In this document: positions 33,233 to 42,212 of the stretch, in pieces
Layout: each line of letters starts with the position of its first letter
Numbering within the stretch: position 1 is the first letter of the stretch
NCBI GenBank assembly: GCA_913052475.1
Contig: CAJXEJ010000014.1
Coordinates: 1 to 48,241, forward strand
DNA from: an uncultured Dehalococcoidia bacterium
Lineage (GTDB): Bacteria > Chloroflexota > Dehalococcoidia > Lucifugimonadales > Lucifugimonadaceae
Length of the DNA: 48,241 nucleotides
Direction of reading: 5' to 3'
The notes under the pieces: model-generated
What the model saw: only the letters and a program-made list of their open reading frames with translations
The model's database searches: none
Told to the model about the DNA's origin: nothing
Position numbers and translations under genes: made by a program

Positions 33233-35401
33233 TTAGGCTTCTGGTTCTTCGATCTCAAGTACCTGATTAATCTTAAGATCAGTCAGAGTCTGAGTTCTAC
33301 CACTCGGCCACAGGATTTCGATCTCGTCGACTTCATCGGCGCCGCCTAGGCCAAATGTCAGGTCAAGAGCGTTCATCGAGAGGAAAGTTGAACTACCAAG
33401 AACATCCTGAACCTGCTTTAGAGGATCACCATCGTTGCCGACAGCGGTCAGGAACACTCGTGCGCCTATGCCATCGGCGTTCGAACCAGAACCGTCGATC
33501 CCCTGCCGTCCTTTCAGACGTAGAGTGATCCAGTTATTGGTACCACCACCGTTCATCCAGACCATCAACGGTCCGTCAACTAGATGCGTACCGTCACCGG
33601 ATTCATTGAATTTTTCACCCGACGAATTTGTGCCGATCAGATCAGCGAATCCATCACCGTTCAAATCACCCTTCGCAAGCCCCTTACCGTTCTCGTGGAA
33701 CTCGGGACCAATACGCTGCTCAAGACGGTCGAAACCGACCTGGTTCGGGGCAGTGTAGGTGTAGTCGACATCACGTGAATCGATCAAATGCGATTCGACC
33801 GTTACGTCAGTAAACGTTGTGTCACCATCGTTGAGCAGCATCCGGCCATAGCCCGGGAATAGGAAACCTCTTGGGCCTTCACCAGGAGCAATGATCGCTC
33901 CCAACCAGTACAGATCCTGGTCGCCATCGTTTTCATAGTCGAAGAATGCAGTACCGAATCCAAAGTCATAGGCTGCGACTCCGGTTGGAGTGCGCCAGAA
34001 AGGATTGACCTCAGCAGGATCGAGTGATGGCGGCGGAGAGCCTGCGCTGGGTTCCACATGAGTCGACCACGCCACGTCGGGGAATACTCCAATTGTTCCC
34101 ACGCTTGGGACGCGGGCGGTCCCGTCGTTCCGGAGCAGATAGTGGTAGCAAGTGCCCCACTGGAAGTTGGCTGCATACGAGCAGGCGCCACCAGGTTGGT
34201 TGTTCTGATCACGGGTTACGGGATGGAATCCGATATTCGTGATGAACATATCGAGATCGGCATCTCCATCCATGTCACCTAGTGCGAAACCCATCCAGGC
34301 CCCCGACTGATCGATACCCATCGGAGCCGTAATGTCGGTGAATCTCACGTCGGATGCGCTGGTGTCGTTCCGGTAAACCTTTAGGCGATCACCGTCGTCT
34401 GCCAGCCATAGATCGACGTCTCCATCGTCATCGTGGTCGAAGAAAAGAGTTGCCCACGTCTCACCGGCAGGATCACCGCCAGTGTTGCCGTTGGCATCGA
34501 GGTGGTCTGGATCAAACCCTTCGAAGCCCTGCCCTTCTTCAGCACCCTCAGGGAAGATAATCGGATCGCCGAATGAATCTCTCATCACGATCGGCGGTGC
34601 CATGAGTCCGGCATCTGTGGTGATATCGGCGAACGACGATCCACCGCTGTTTAGGTACATCGTGTTGTAGTGACCCGGGTGGCTGGCGTGGTTGAACGAA
34701 GTGAAATCCACGTCACTTCGGTTACCGACATACAGATCGAGCCAACCGTCGTTATCGACGTCGCCACAAGCAAGAGAGCCGACCGACCGGATGTTCACAA
34801 GATCACCGAACCACCTTTCGGTAGCGTTGGTGAAAGTACCGTTCTTCTGGTTGATGTAGAGCCGATCGCCAGCGATAAATTCAAGCTCTGAGCCTCTTTC
34901 GATCGAGCCGTAATCGAGATCGTCGCCTACACGCCCCATCGCTCCGATATACAGATCTTGATAGCCATCGTTGTTGAAGTCGCACGCGGCAACGGCACTT
35001 GAATTGTGCGCTGGTGCTCCAACGCCTGCCTCTTCAGCAACATCGACGTACGAACCATCATCATTTCGGAATAACTTGTTGCTCTCGCCACGTGCCTGTT
35101 CGATCGGTGCGCCCACTTCGGCGGAAGTCACGTAGAAGTCGAGGTCGCCATCGCGATCAAAATCGAAAATGGCAACGCCAGGATAGCGGTTCTTGATCTC
35201 GGCATCGTCGCCAAGAAGTGCGGGGGCAACGTTGTCGAAAGGTTGGAACTCTGTGCTCGCGTCCGAACCAGATTCTGAGCTGGAATCCTCAGATGAGTCA
35301 GATTCGCAACTTACGAAAATCGCACTGGCAAACACCACAAATAACAAAATTAGCAAGTGCGAACGACGCGCATAAAACGATCGGATATCGGCCGTATTCA
35401 T
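33233..35401 (-). CDS. FG-GAP/VCBS repeat lipoprotein with C-terminal ASPIC/UnbV domain (CRTAC1-like)
   Basis: A 722-residue exported lipoprotein: signal to about residue 31 with lipobox AIFVSC-ESD, then a Ser/Asp/Glu-rich linker. Repeated calcium-loop motifs DFDRDGDLDFYV, DFNNDGYQDLYIG, DVDNDGWLDLYVG, DHDDDGDVDLWL, DMDGDADLDMFI and DLNGDGFADLIG mark a beta-propeller of FG-GAP/VCBS type. The C-terminus has GIGARVFLTAVGNDG, STFLSMNALDLTFGLG and DEIEILWPSGRTQTL, the ASPIC/UnbV module. Such proteins sit on the cell surface; their substrates are mostly unknown. Isolated on its strand between the ABC operon and an SMP-30 gene. Family call is firm, role is not. Confidence 0.88.
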   Translation of the reverse strand: MNTADIRSFYARRSHLLILLFVVFASAIFVSCESDSSEDSSSESGSDASTEFQPFDNVAPALLGDDAEIKNRYPGVAIFDFDRDGDLDFYVTSAEVGAPIEQARGESNKLFRNDDGSYVDVAEEAGVGAPAHNSSAVAACDFNNDGYQDLYIGAMGRVGDDLDYGSIERGSELEFIAGDRLYINQKNGTFTNATERWFGDLVNIRSVGSLACGDVDNDGWLDLYVGNRSDVDFTSFNHASHPGHYNTMYLNSGGSSFADITTDAGLMAPPIVMRDSFGDPIIFPEGAEEGQGFEGFDPDHLDANGNTGGDPAGETWATLFFDHDDDGDVDLWLADDGDRLKVYRNDTSASDVRFTDITAPMGIDQSGAWMGFALGDMDGDADLDMFITNIGFHPVTRDQNNQPGGACSYAANFQWGTCYHYLLRNDGTARVPSVGTIGVFPDVAWSTHVEPSAGSPPPSLDPAEVNPFWRTPTGVAAYDFGFGTAFFDYENDGDQDLYWLGAIIAPGEGPRGFLFPGYGRMLLNDGDTTFTDVTVESHLIDSRDVDYTYTAPNQVGFDRLEQRIGPEFHENGKGLAKGDLNGDGFADLIGTNSSGEKFNESGDGTHLVDGPLMVWMNGGGTNNWITLRLKGRQGIDGSGSNADGIGARVFLTAVGNDGDPLKQVQDVLGSSTFLSMNALDLTFGLGGADEVDEIEILWPSGRTQTLTDLKINQVLEIEEPEA

Positions 35402-35579
35402 CAGGAATCCTAAATATTTTCAGACGAGCACCCGACCAATTCAAGCAGGGACTCAGGATGTGGGTCTTCATTAAAGAATACCGAATGAACGCTCGTTTAG
35501 ATATCCCATGATCGAAATAAAAAAAGGCAGCCACGAACGCCACCGGGATCCCGGTCACCCCCAGCGGCCCAGCCCCTTA
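35402..35579. other. Gap with a perfect palindrome
   Basis: ACCGGGATCCCGGT at 35542-35555 is a 14-base palindrome downstream of the minus-strand SMP-30 gene. It may help end that transcript or be a protein-binding site. The rest is the upstream flank of the FG-GAP gene; no gene seen. Confidence 0.4.
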
Positions 35580-36479
35580 CTAGCTGGGTACAGCAAAATC
35601 TGTAATAAACTCGGGTTTGCCCTGAATATCGAGTTTCACCCGGTACAGATCGCCACCACGGTAGGTATCCATTTTAAAACCGGGGGGTTCCATACCTGTT
35701 GGAGTGGGATCGCCGGTGCCAAACGCAGCCGTCGTTACATACAGTTCGTTCAGGTCTTTTCCGCCGAACATTGCCGACGACGTCTGGGCAGCTGGCAATT
35801 CAACCCTGCGCTCTTCCTTGCCGTCCGGGTCGAACCGAACGACCGCACCGCCGTACCAGATAGCCGACCATACGTAGCCTTCGCCATCGACGGTCATGCC
35901 ATCCGGGATTCCCCAATCCGGCGGTGTGGAAGCGAATACTCGCTTGTTGGTGATCGCACCGGTTGTTGGATTGTGGTCCCACTTGTAAATCTTGTGCACC
36001 GGTGAATCGGTTGAGTAGAACGTCTTGAGGTCGGGTGAGAAGCCCATTCCGTTGCACAGAACAAGACCATCGTCGATAATTTCCGCCGATCCGTCGGGCT
36101 TGAATCTGAAAACGGCGCACGAATCGAGGTGCCCGGTTCCGCCATACAGACTTCCATCGGGTCCTACCGTGATGTCGTTGAGCTTGATCGGTCGACCGTC
36201 GACTTCGCCCCTGTGTAGCCACGTGTAATTGTCGTCCGAGTTCCAGAGCTGAACGCCCTCCCACGTGCCGACAGCAAGACCGCCCTGCTTGTTGCGAGTA
36301 GCACCTGCAACGTTGTATCCCTCGTGCAGCAACTTATTCTCACCTGTTACGGGATCGTAGTTCCAGAACTTACCGCCCTGAATATCGATCCAGTAAAGCG
36401 TTTGCGATTCAACGTCCCACACAGGACCTTCACCGACCAATGCGTTTTCGGCCACGAGTTTCTCTACTTCGTATCCCAT
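35580..36479 (-). CDS. SMP-30/regucalcin-like sugar lactonase
   Basis: A 299-residue beta-propeller lactonase of the regucalcin/gluconolactonase family. Metal ligands are E17 (GEGPVWD), N101 (KLNDITV), N143 (CNGMGFSPD) and D193 (IPDGMTVD), the full set for divalent-metal binding. Arg/Gly positions of the IDIQGGK and AGATRNKQGGLAVG blades also match. It hydrolyses aldonolactones. It starts at ATG 36479 behind a clean AGGAGA site. It differs in blade order details and length from the lactonase at 7429, so it belongs to another branch. It is divergent from the DUF362 gene across 204 bases. Confidence 0.88.
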   Translation of the reverse strand: MGYEVEKLVAENALVGEGPVWDVESQTLYWIDIQGGKFWNYDPVTGENKLLHEGYNVAGATRNKQGGLAVGTWEGVQLWNSDDNYTWLHRGEVDGRPIKLNDITVGPDGSLYGGTGHLDSCAVFRFKPDGSAEIIDDGLVLCNGMGFSPDLKTFYSTDSPVHKIYKWDHNPTTGAITNKRVFASTPPDWGIPDGMTVDGEGYVWSAIWYGGAVVRFDPDGKEERRVELPAAQTSSAMFGGKDLNELYVTTAAFGTGDPTPTGMEPPGFKMDTYRGGDLYRVKLDIQGKPEFITDFAVPS

Positions 36480-36683
36480 TAATTTCTCCTGATATTTGTC
36501 CTGTTGGGAACGGTCGGTAATTGAACGAAATCTTCAAAGATCGCCATTCTAACGCACAACTCGAATCTCATCAGGTTCCAAGAGTTGGTCCGTAAACCTC
36601 GCGCAAACTCTGATTTATAAGATATATTCCGCCGCGAAACTATTTCAGTAACCCCGATTCGCTTTATTGAGCAGGAGGCAACA

Positions 36684-38174
36684 ATGCCATCCGATGTTTA
36701 TTTCATGGACGCCAGAAGTGATTCGGCCGACACCAGCCTGATTGCAAAGACCACAACAGTGTTCGATGCTGCAGGGCTCGACAAGCTCGTTTCACCAGGT
36801 GATGTCGTTGCCATCAAACTTCACTGCGGTGAGTGGAATTCAAGCGCTTATCTCCGCCCGGTATACGCCCGAGCGGTCGCTGACCGTGTGAAAGAACTCG
36901 GTGGCCGACCGTTCGTCTGCGACACCACAACGTTGACATACGGTCCGCACTCATCACGTGCGACCGAGCTGGACCTGCTGCTTACGGCGGAGCGAAACGG
37001 CTACTCATCGGCCGTACTCGGTTGCCCGTTCATTGCGGCTGATGGCTACGTGGGGACCAGTGACTATCGAGTCGATATCCCTGAGGGCTACCTCCTAAAA
37101 GAGGCTTATGTCGCACAGGCGATCGCCGCCGCTGATGTGCTGATCACACTGACTCACTTCAAGGGACACGGTATGGGAGTGATCGGTGGAGCACTCAAGA
37201 ATCTTGGAATCGGTGCACAGTCGAAACGTGGCAAATTCAACGTACACATGGGCGGTCACCCGAAGTACGGGCTCGGTGCTGCAGTGGAGTTCGATGAAAA
37301 CTACATTGTCGACAAAGAAGCCGACCCCGAGTGGGAGTTGATCGAGGAGGCATGTCCGATCGGGCTTTTCAGGGTGAATGATGACAACAGAATCGAATGG
37401 GATCGAGACAAGTGCATGACATGTCTGGGCTGTGCGAACGTACTGAACCCACGAGGAATTTTCCAGCCAAATCAAATGATGTTTGATGCGACTGATATCG
37501 CGATTGCCGATGCTGCGCTCGGCGTGTGCAAGACTGTCCCGAAGGTTGGTTTCGTTACGCTCGCTATCGATGTTTCGCCAAAATGCGACTGTGCCGGATT
37601 CTCGGATATACCGATCGTGCCAAACCTTGGCGTGTTCGCCAGCACCGATCCGGTAGCGATCGACCAGGCCTGTGTCGACGCGGTAACGGCGTCACCCGGC
37701 ACTCCAGGCTCGCTTAGCGAAGAGATGGGTGTCGAAGACGCCGGTGAGCGCAAGTTCGATCTTGCCGGTGCCGCGATCGAGGGCCTCTCGGAGCAGACGA
37801 CCATCAATACTGCGGTCGTTAACGGACTGGGAACCCGCGATTACGAGCTACACCACGTTGCTCCCGCCGGACGAGAAAAGTTCGCATTCCCATACGATCC
37901 TCGACCTTCACGGCAGCGATTTGGCAGGATATTCGAAAAGTTCCAGCCGTTCCCGTTCGATCGTCACGATGGTCACGGATTCGACCGGTTGCCTGATGTA
38001 GATATTGAGGCTGTGAAACCGCATGATGGTCCTACTGTAGGAACGCATTCTCACGCGGCTTACCATGGCGATGGGACAGTCCACCCACCGAACGGTAGCA
38101 GCTCAAGAGGCAACGAATGGCATCCCGGCGAAGAAGGATCAAGCCAAACTTCGCACTCACACTCAAACGACTAA
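36684..38174 (+). CDS. DUF362 iron-sulfur protein with a histidine-rich tail
   Basis: A 496-residue protein. The DUF362 domain is recognised by VVAIKLHCGEWNSSAYLRPVYARAVAD in two parts near residues 41-67 and by LTHFKGHGMGVIGGALKNLGIG near 156-177. A single partial ferredoxin-like cluster motif, C244-x2-C247-x2-C250, follows with C224-Pro upstream, enough for one 4Fe-4S site. Domain II resumes with DVSPKCDC and the STDPVAIDQACVDAV segment. The last 70 residues are rich in His, Gly and Ser and could bind metal. DUF362 proteins are thought to be redox or sugar-dehydrogenase related, but no reaction is assigned here. Strong AGGAGG ribosome site before ATG. It is followed by two co-directional genes. 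Confidence 0.85.
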   Translation: MPSDVYFMDARSDSADTSLIAKTTTVFDAAGLDKLVSPGDVVAIKLHCGEWNSSAYLRPVYARAVADRVKELGGRPFVCDTTTLTYGPHSSRATELDLLLTAERNGYSSAVLGCPFIAADGYVGTSDYRVDIPEGYLLKEAYVAQAIAAADVLITLTHFKGHGMGVIGGALKNLGIGAQSKRGKFNVHMGGHPKYGLGAAVEFDENYIVDKEADPEWELIEEACPIGLFRVNDDNRIEWDRDKCMTCLGCANVLNPRGIFQPNQMMFDATDIAIADAALGVCKTVPKVGFVTLAIDVSPKCDCAGFSDIPIVPNLGVFASTDPVAIDQACVDAVTASPGTPGSLSEEMGVEDAGERKFDLAGAAIEGLSEQTTINTAVVNGLGTRDYELHHVAPAGREKFAFPYDPRPSRQRFGRIFEKFQPFPFDRHDGHGFDRLPDVDIEAVKPHDGPTVGTHSHAAYHGDGTVHPPNGSSSRGNEWHPGEEGSSQTSHSHSND

Positions 38175-38199
38175 TCAGTAATTGGAGAACTAGCTAAAC

Positions 38200-38460
38200 A
38201 TGCCAAGAGGACAGAATCTGCTCGATGAGGCAATATCGCTGATTTCGGGGGCAGGGCAAAACGATCTGGCCGATCGACTAACAGTTCAACGCGACAAGTT
38301 CTTTTTCAAATCACTTGCCGGCGTACCGCTCGCAAATAAGACGAAGAAAGCTGGCACAGCTTTGAGCGCCGATGCATCCGATGCAAACATCGCTGCGGTC
38401 GAGGCTCTCGTGGTAGAAATCGAAGACAAAGCCGACGCACCAGGGACAGTCCTCACCTAA
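38200..38460 (+). CDS. Small protein of unknown function
   Basis: An 86-residue soluble protein 25 bases after the DUF362 gene, ending with TAATG that overlaps the start of the epimerase gene by one base. It contains NLLDEAISLISGAGQNDLADRL and a basic middle (KTKKAGT), with an acidic helical end. No cysteines or signal. I do not recognise it. Coupling on both sides supports a real gene in the same transcript; GGAGAA precedes the ATG by about nine bases. Confidence 0.65.
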   Translation: MPRGQNLLDEAISLISGAGQNDLADRLTVQRDKFFFKSLAGVPLANKTKKAGTALSADASDANIAAVEALVVEIEDKADAPGTVLT

Positions 38461-39326
38461 TGGCAGTAGTGCTAGTTACCGGCGGAGCCGGAAGCATGGG
38501 CCGTTTGGTCTGTGCTCGGCTCGTTGCCGATGGTCACAGTGTGAAAGCGTTCGATCTTGCTTCAGCAAACTTTGAAGGCATGCCCGACGGCGTCTCGGCT
38601 TTACCGGGTGATCTGACATCGGCTGACGATGTTGGATCGGCAGTCGATGGCGTAGATGCTGCCGTCCATCTGGCGGCGATCTTGCCACCAGTAGCCGATC
38701 AACAGATCGAACTTGCTCAGCGAGTGAACGTCGAAGGTACGCAGATAATCGTAGATGCAATCAAGGCGAATGCACCGACAGCGCGGCTTGTGTTTAGTTC
38801 GTCGGTAAGCGTCTATGGCACACCCGCCAACGACGCCGAAGTGACAACCTCCCAGAGCTATTATCCCGACGACAATTACGCCAAAACGAAAGCGGACTCG
38901 GAACAGATCGTAGTGAATTCGGGTCTCGATTCCTGTGTACTTCGAATTTCAGGAGTATCGATTCCCGTGTTTCAGGAGCCACCCACTGAATGGCCGTTCC
39001 TGCCCGATCAGAAGATCGAATTCGTACATCGTGACGATGCGGTGAACGCGATTATCGCGGGAGTGGATGCAGAGTTGAACGACTCGACTCGGATCATCAA
39101 TATCAGCGGCGGTCCGACGTGGCGGATGACGGGTTCGCAATATGTCACCGACTACTTTAGGATGATCGAAGTCGATCCCGCCGACGCGATCTATCAGTCA
39201 GAACCGGGGCATTTTTCGTGGTACTCCGACGAAGGTGGAAATACCGCCCTCAACTACCAGCAGAATCTATACCCTCAATATCTCGAACAGCTCCAGGGCG
39301 ACATCGACCGACTGATGGCTGAGTAG
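38460..39326 (+). CDS. NAD-dependent epimerase/dehydratase family protein
   Basis: A 288-residue extended SDR. NAD loop VTGGAGSMGRLV at residues 6-17, serine block FSSSVSVYG near 117-125 and catalytic Y-A-K-T-K near 145-149. A substrate-side PTEWPFLP region and HRDDAVNAIIAG follow. It likely acts on a nucleotide sugar or a related polyol. Its start overlaps the stop of the small gene by one base. The protein has all catalytic residues, unlike the divergent homologue at 21974. Confidence 0.85.
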   Translation: MAVVLVTGGAGSMGRLVCARLVADGHSVKAFDLASANFEGMPDGVSALPGDLTSADDVGSAVDGVDAAVHLAAILPPVADQQIELAQRVNVEGTQIIVDAIKANAPTARLVFSSSVSVYGTPANDAEVTTSQSYYPDDNYAKTKADSEQIVVNSGLDSCVLRISGVSIPVFQEPPTEWPFLPDQKIEFVHRDDAVNAIIAGVDAELNDSTRIINISGGPTWRMTGSQYVTDYFRMIEVDPADAIYQSEPGHFSWYSDEGGNTALNYQQNLYPQYLEQLQGDIDRLMAE

Positions 39327-39372
39327 GGACTTACATCGGTGTCTATCGCGAATTTCGCGTCCCGAGCACATT

Positions 39373-39409
39373 CATCGGAGCTGAGGGATTTGGTGAGGGG
39401 ACACGCACA
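39373..39409 (+). repeat. Dispersed intergenic repeat, copy 2
   Basis: Aligns without gaps to 20981-21017 (28 of 37 positions match by my count). It lies about 45 bases after the epimerase stop. A 13-base palindrome CGCGAATTTCGCG (39347-39359) is just upstream of it. Confidence 0.5.
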
Positions 39410-39492
39410 CCCGCCGAGGGCCGGTAGATAGCTGATCCCGCTCGAGTGTGACGCTGAATCGAATTCAGATTGACAAAATCCTGACGACATCT

Positions 39493-40854
39493 CTACTTCA
39501 GATTCAACGGGCTGCTCGTCGGCCGGCGTGCCTGATCAAATCTGACTTGCCCAAACTCTGCTGCCCGAACGGCGTACGAAGCGCGGGCCGCCTCGGTCAT
39601 GGTTTGGAACGCCACAATCGCAAATAGGCAGATTCCAATGAACCCGACGCCACCTGAGACCGCCAACGCCTGCTCACCAATCGCGGAAATAGAAAATCCG
39701 AACACAACCCGCAGAATCACGCTAATCGTTACGAACACGTATGCAATGTCCATCAACCGAGGATGATGAATATCCGCTCCCTCGAAGATCGGCAGCATTT
39801 TCGAAGCAACGCCAAATAACAACGTCGTGATGAATCCGAGGGTGAAGACGTGCATCACGGGCAACGATACCTCGGCGGGCATCACGTCAGTCACACCGGC
39901 ATCGTCGAGAGCGGTGACGATCAGCATTGCGCATCCAACAACTAGCCAGCCATAGGCAGAGCGCACGAGCAAGTTGTATCGCTCGTATCCGACCGCAAAC
40001 CGACGAACAGGACCGCTTGCCGGTTCAAGCACCCGAAGGGAGTAGACATAAAGAACAACTCCGAGTGCGGCGAGGATTAACCCGGTCGAAGCGACACCTT
40101 CCGTCAGATCCGCAAAACGACTCACCACCAGAACTACCAGCCCAAACTGCACACCGGCAACAGCTACGAGATTCACTCTTTCGTACATCGGTTTGAGAAG
40201 TAAAAACCCGCGAACAGCTCTGGCTGATACGGCGAAGATAAAACTGCTAACAAACCCGAACGTGGCGACGTAAATCAATGCTTCGTTCCAACCGGCATCG
40301 GCAAGCGGGGCACTATCGATCGCCATTCGCAATGTCACCGTCAGATGCAACGCACCAGCAACAACAGCCCAGAAGATCCCGCTCATTGCCCACATCTCGG
40401 AAACGCCTGATCGGCTCGGTGCCCGACGTACAACCTCAAGCAGTGTCCATCCAAAAACGAGAAGTCCGGCGAAAAGCAAAATTCCACCAGCCAAAACCAG
40501 CGGATCACCGAACGTGGTTTTGTACACACTCTGTCCGGTGAATCGAAGTACTAGTCCCAACACAACTAGCCACATACTCACTTTTTGCGGAAGCGGATAG
40601 CGAATGGGGCTGTTGAAAAATCGAGGCACAACGTGATACGCAAAGCCCATCACAAATAATCCGACCCAGCCGAATAATTGTACGACTCCGTGCGACTGCG
40701 AGTGGGTGACCCACGTCAGGTTACGATCCATACCGAGAACCGGCATGATCAGTATCGTCGCACCGGTTGAAAAACCGAGCACCACGGCGATGATCAATGA
40801 AGCCCGTACAAACGGACGATAGAGTCGTTGCGATGACCAGCCTTCAGATTGCAT
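39493..40854 (-). CDS. NnrS-like polytopic heme-copper membrane protein
   Basis: A 453-residue protein with about twelve hydrophobic spans. Histidines in SQSHGVVQLFGWVGLFVMGFAYHVVPR (split near residues 52-78), HLTVTLR, VMHVFTLGF and the HH pair near 375 lie inside or next to spans, a pattern typical of NnrS and of heme-copper-oxidase subunit I relatives. NnrS proteins are linked to nitric oxide tolerance and denitrification. No companion nitric-oxide reductase is seen here. The ATG is at 40854; the next plus-strand gene converges from the left and the GNAT pseudogene lies upstream. Confidence 0.65.
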   Translation of the reverse strand: MQSEGWSSQRLYRPFVRASLIIAVVLGFSTGATILIMPVLGMDRNLTWVTHSQSHGVVQLFGWVGLFVMGFAYHVVPRFFNSPIRYPLPQKVSMWLVVLGLVLRFTGQSVYKTTFGDPLVLAGGILLFAGLLVFGWTLLEVVRRAPSRSGVSEMWAMSGIFWAVVAGALHLTVTLRMAIDSAPLADAGWNEALIYVATFGFVSSFIFAVSARAVRGFLLLKPMYERVNLVAVAGVQFGLVVLVVSRFADLTEGVASTGLILAALGVVLYVYSLRVLEPASGPVRRFAVGYERYNLLVRSAYGWLVVGCAMLIVTALDDAGVTDVMPAEVSLPVMHVFTLGFITTLLFGVASKMLPIFEGADIHHPRLMDIAYVFVTISVILRVVFGFSISAIGEQALAVSGGVGFIGICLFAIVAFQTMTEAARASYAVRAAEFGQVRFDQARRPTSSPLNLK

Positions 40855-40919
40855 TCCGGAATTTTGATGCTATCCCAGAGTTGAAGGAATCAAATGCCGT
40901 GATGAGATCGTGAGTTTGA
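40855..40919. other. Short flank in the gap between NnrS-like gene and bicupin
   Basis: The gap from 40855 to 41464 is almost entirely a decayed GNAT gene (40920-41446). The remaining bases here are the upstream flank of the NnrS-like gene; no further gene is seen. Confidence 0.4.
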
Positions 40920-41446
40920 TCAACTTACCTGAGGAATAAACGATGGCAGCAGACCACCAAAAAGGATGTCCTGTAACGCAGTCCTATAGAAATCCTTAGT
41001 GGAACAGCCGCCAAACGTATCCTTCAGTCGCTAAAAGAGCTGCTGGCCAAACAAGACTTTCAAGAAGGTCAAATCAGGATACTTCGCGTGCGCCGTATTT
41101 CTTTCGATGAACCCAATATCTCTGACATCATGTAGCTTACCCGAGTCGAATTTGATCTCGAAAGCACTTGAATACGATGAGATTTTGAGATCTTCCGTCA
41201 AACCTCGAAGATCCGAATCCGCCAGGTGCTGGTCGAACAACGACGTTGGGCGTTCAGCTTCGGGATGTCTATAACTCTCGTGTACCACTCATAGCCGCGA
41301 TTTGGTGCGCCGAGCGGTGTGTCGTACAGGCGAAACATTGGATAGTTTTCGGAAGATTCAAACTCGATTTTCGCGCAGCGTTATTTGCATTCCGATTGAT
41401 AGCGGAAATGACCACAGCCACTGTCGTTCAGAATGACAAGACGATG
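40920..41446 (-). pseudogene. Decayed GNAT-type N-acetyltransferase gene (C-terminal part)
   Basis: Minus-strand reading gives ordered pieces. From 41446: HRLVILNDSGCGHFRYQSECK, a TAA, then in the same frame SENYPMFRLYDTP and YEWYTRVIDIPKL. After one shift: LFDQHLADSDLRG, SSAFEIKFDSGKL and YPDLTFLKVLFGQQLF, a TAG, then in the same frame RLKDTFGGCSTKDF up to a TGA at 40920-40922. The order YPxxRLYD, YxWYxRVxDxP, the sterol-carrier-like FEIxFxxGK strand and PDLTFLxxLFG matches the second half of Eis-like GNAT acetyltransferases as I remember them. Two stops and one shift make it non-functional, and the N-terminal acetyl-CoA domain is missing: the bicupin gene ends where it should begin. Confidence 0.6.
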
Positions 41447-41464
41447 ATCGCTATAACCGCTTAT

Positions 41465-42199
41465 CTAGCTGGTCGGACCGGCGATCGTAATTCGGATGGA
41501 TGGCTCGCTACCAGTGGTCGTTATCGAATACGCCTTACCCTTCTCGACGAACACGACATCGCCTAGCCTAGCGATAACGACATCCTCGCCATCGACCGCC
41601 CACTCGATCTGCCCCTGCAACACAACCCACCACCGGTCTTCGTTCTCGTGAGTTGTCGTCTCAGAAACCGTATCTGGCATCTCAAACGTGTACGTGCCGT
41701 AATTTCGACTGTCAGAAACGGCAACCTCAACCCAGTTCGACGACGTACCATTCCGCTCGATGAACGCGCTCAACTTTGTATGAATCAGATTCGGGTTGGT
41801 TTGACTCTCATCGACCGGAATAAATCGACATGGAGCGACGCCCTTGATGTCGTGATTGCTGTTGGGATGAGTAATTCCAAATCGGATCGCCTGCACACCT
41901 TCTTTTGGTTGAATATCGTGCGCGAAACCAGCCGGCGCCATGATGATGTCGCCCCACTCCGATAACACCGGCTCGTACTGTCCGATCTGCCACTGAGTCC
42001 GTCCATCAAGGGCAATCCACCATTCGTTGAAATCGGGGTGAATGTGCGGGTCCGGAGGGGTACCCGGAGGACCTGATATCCAGACCGCCCGATTACGTCC
42101 ATCCGAAATCAATACCTCAGCCCACCGTTCACCCTCACCGTGCCTTCCCATCGTGTCGACATGACGAGCAATTCGTTGATTCATCGGGGTTTTTGTCAT
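41465..42199 (-). CDS. Bicupin protein
   Basis: A 244-residue double cupin. The first barrel has PDPHIHPDFNEWWIALDGR with two histidines and a glutamate, then GDIIMAPAGFAHDIQP with a third histidine. The second has TTHENEDRWWVVLQG and GDVVFVEKGKAYSI, with the last His replaced. Metal is likely bound only in the first barrel. Bicupins include dioxygenases, sugar isomerases and binding proteins; the exact class is not clear. ATG 42199 with GGAG upstream was chosen over a longer frame. It lies 13 bases after the mannonate-dehydratase-like gene in the same operon. Confidence 0.72.
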   Translation of the reverse strand: MTKTPMNQRIARHVDTMGRHGEGERWAEVLISDGRNRAVWISGPPGTPPDPHIHPDFNEWWIALDGRTQWQIGQYEPVLSEWGDIIMAPAGFAHDIQPKEGVQAIRFGITHPNSNHDIKGVAPCRFIPVDESQTNPNLIHTKLSAFIERNGTSSNWVEVAVSDSRNYGTYTFEMPDTVSETTTHENEDRWWVVLQGQIEWAVDGEDVVIARLGDVVFVEKGKAYSITTTGSEPSIRITIAGPTS

Positions 42200-42212
42200 C
42201 AGCTGAACTCTC

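Noticed and set aside
41246-41566. A 106-codon plus-strand frame between the GNAT remnant and bicupin
   Set aside because: Composition is unlike a protein and it runs antisense to the bicupin end and to the more convincing GNAT remnant.
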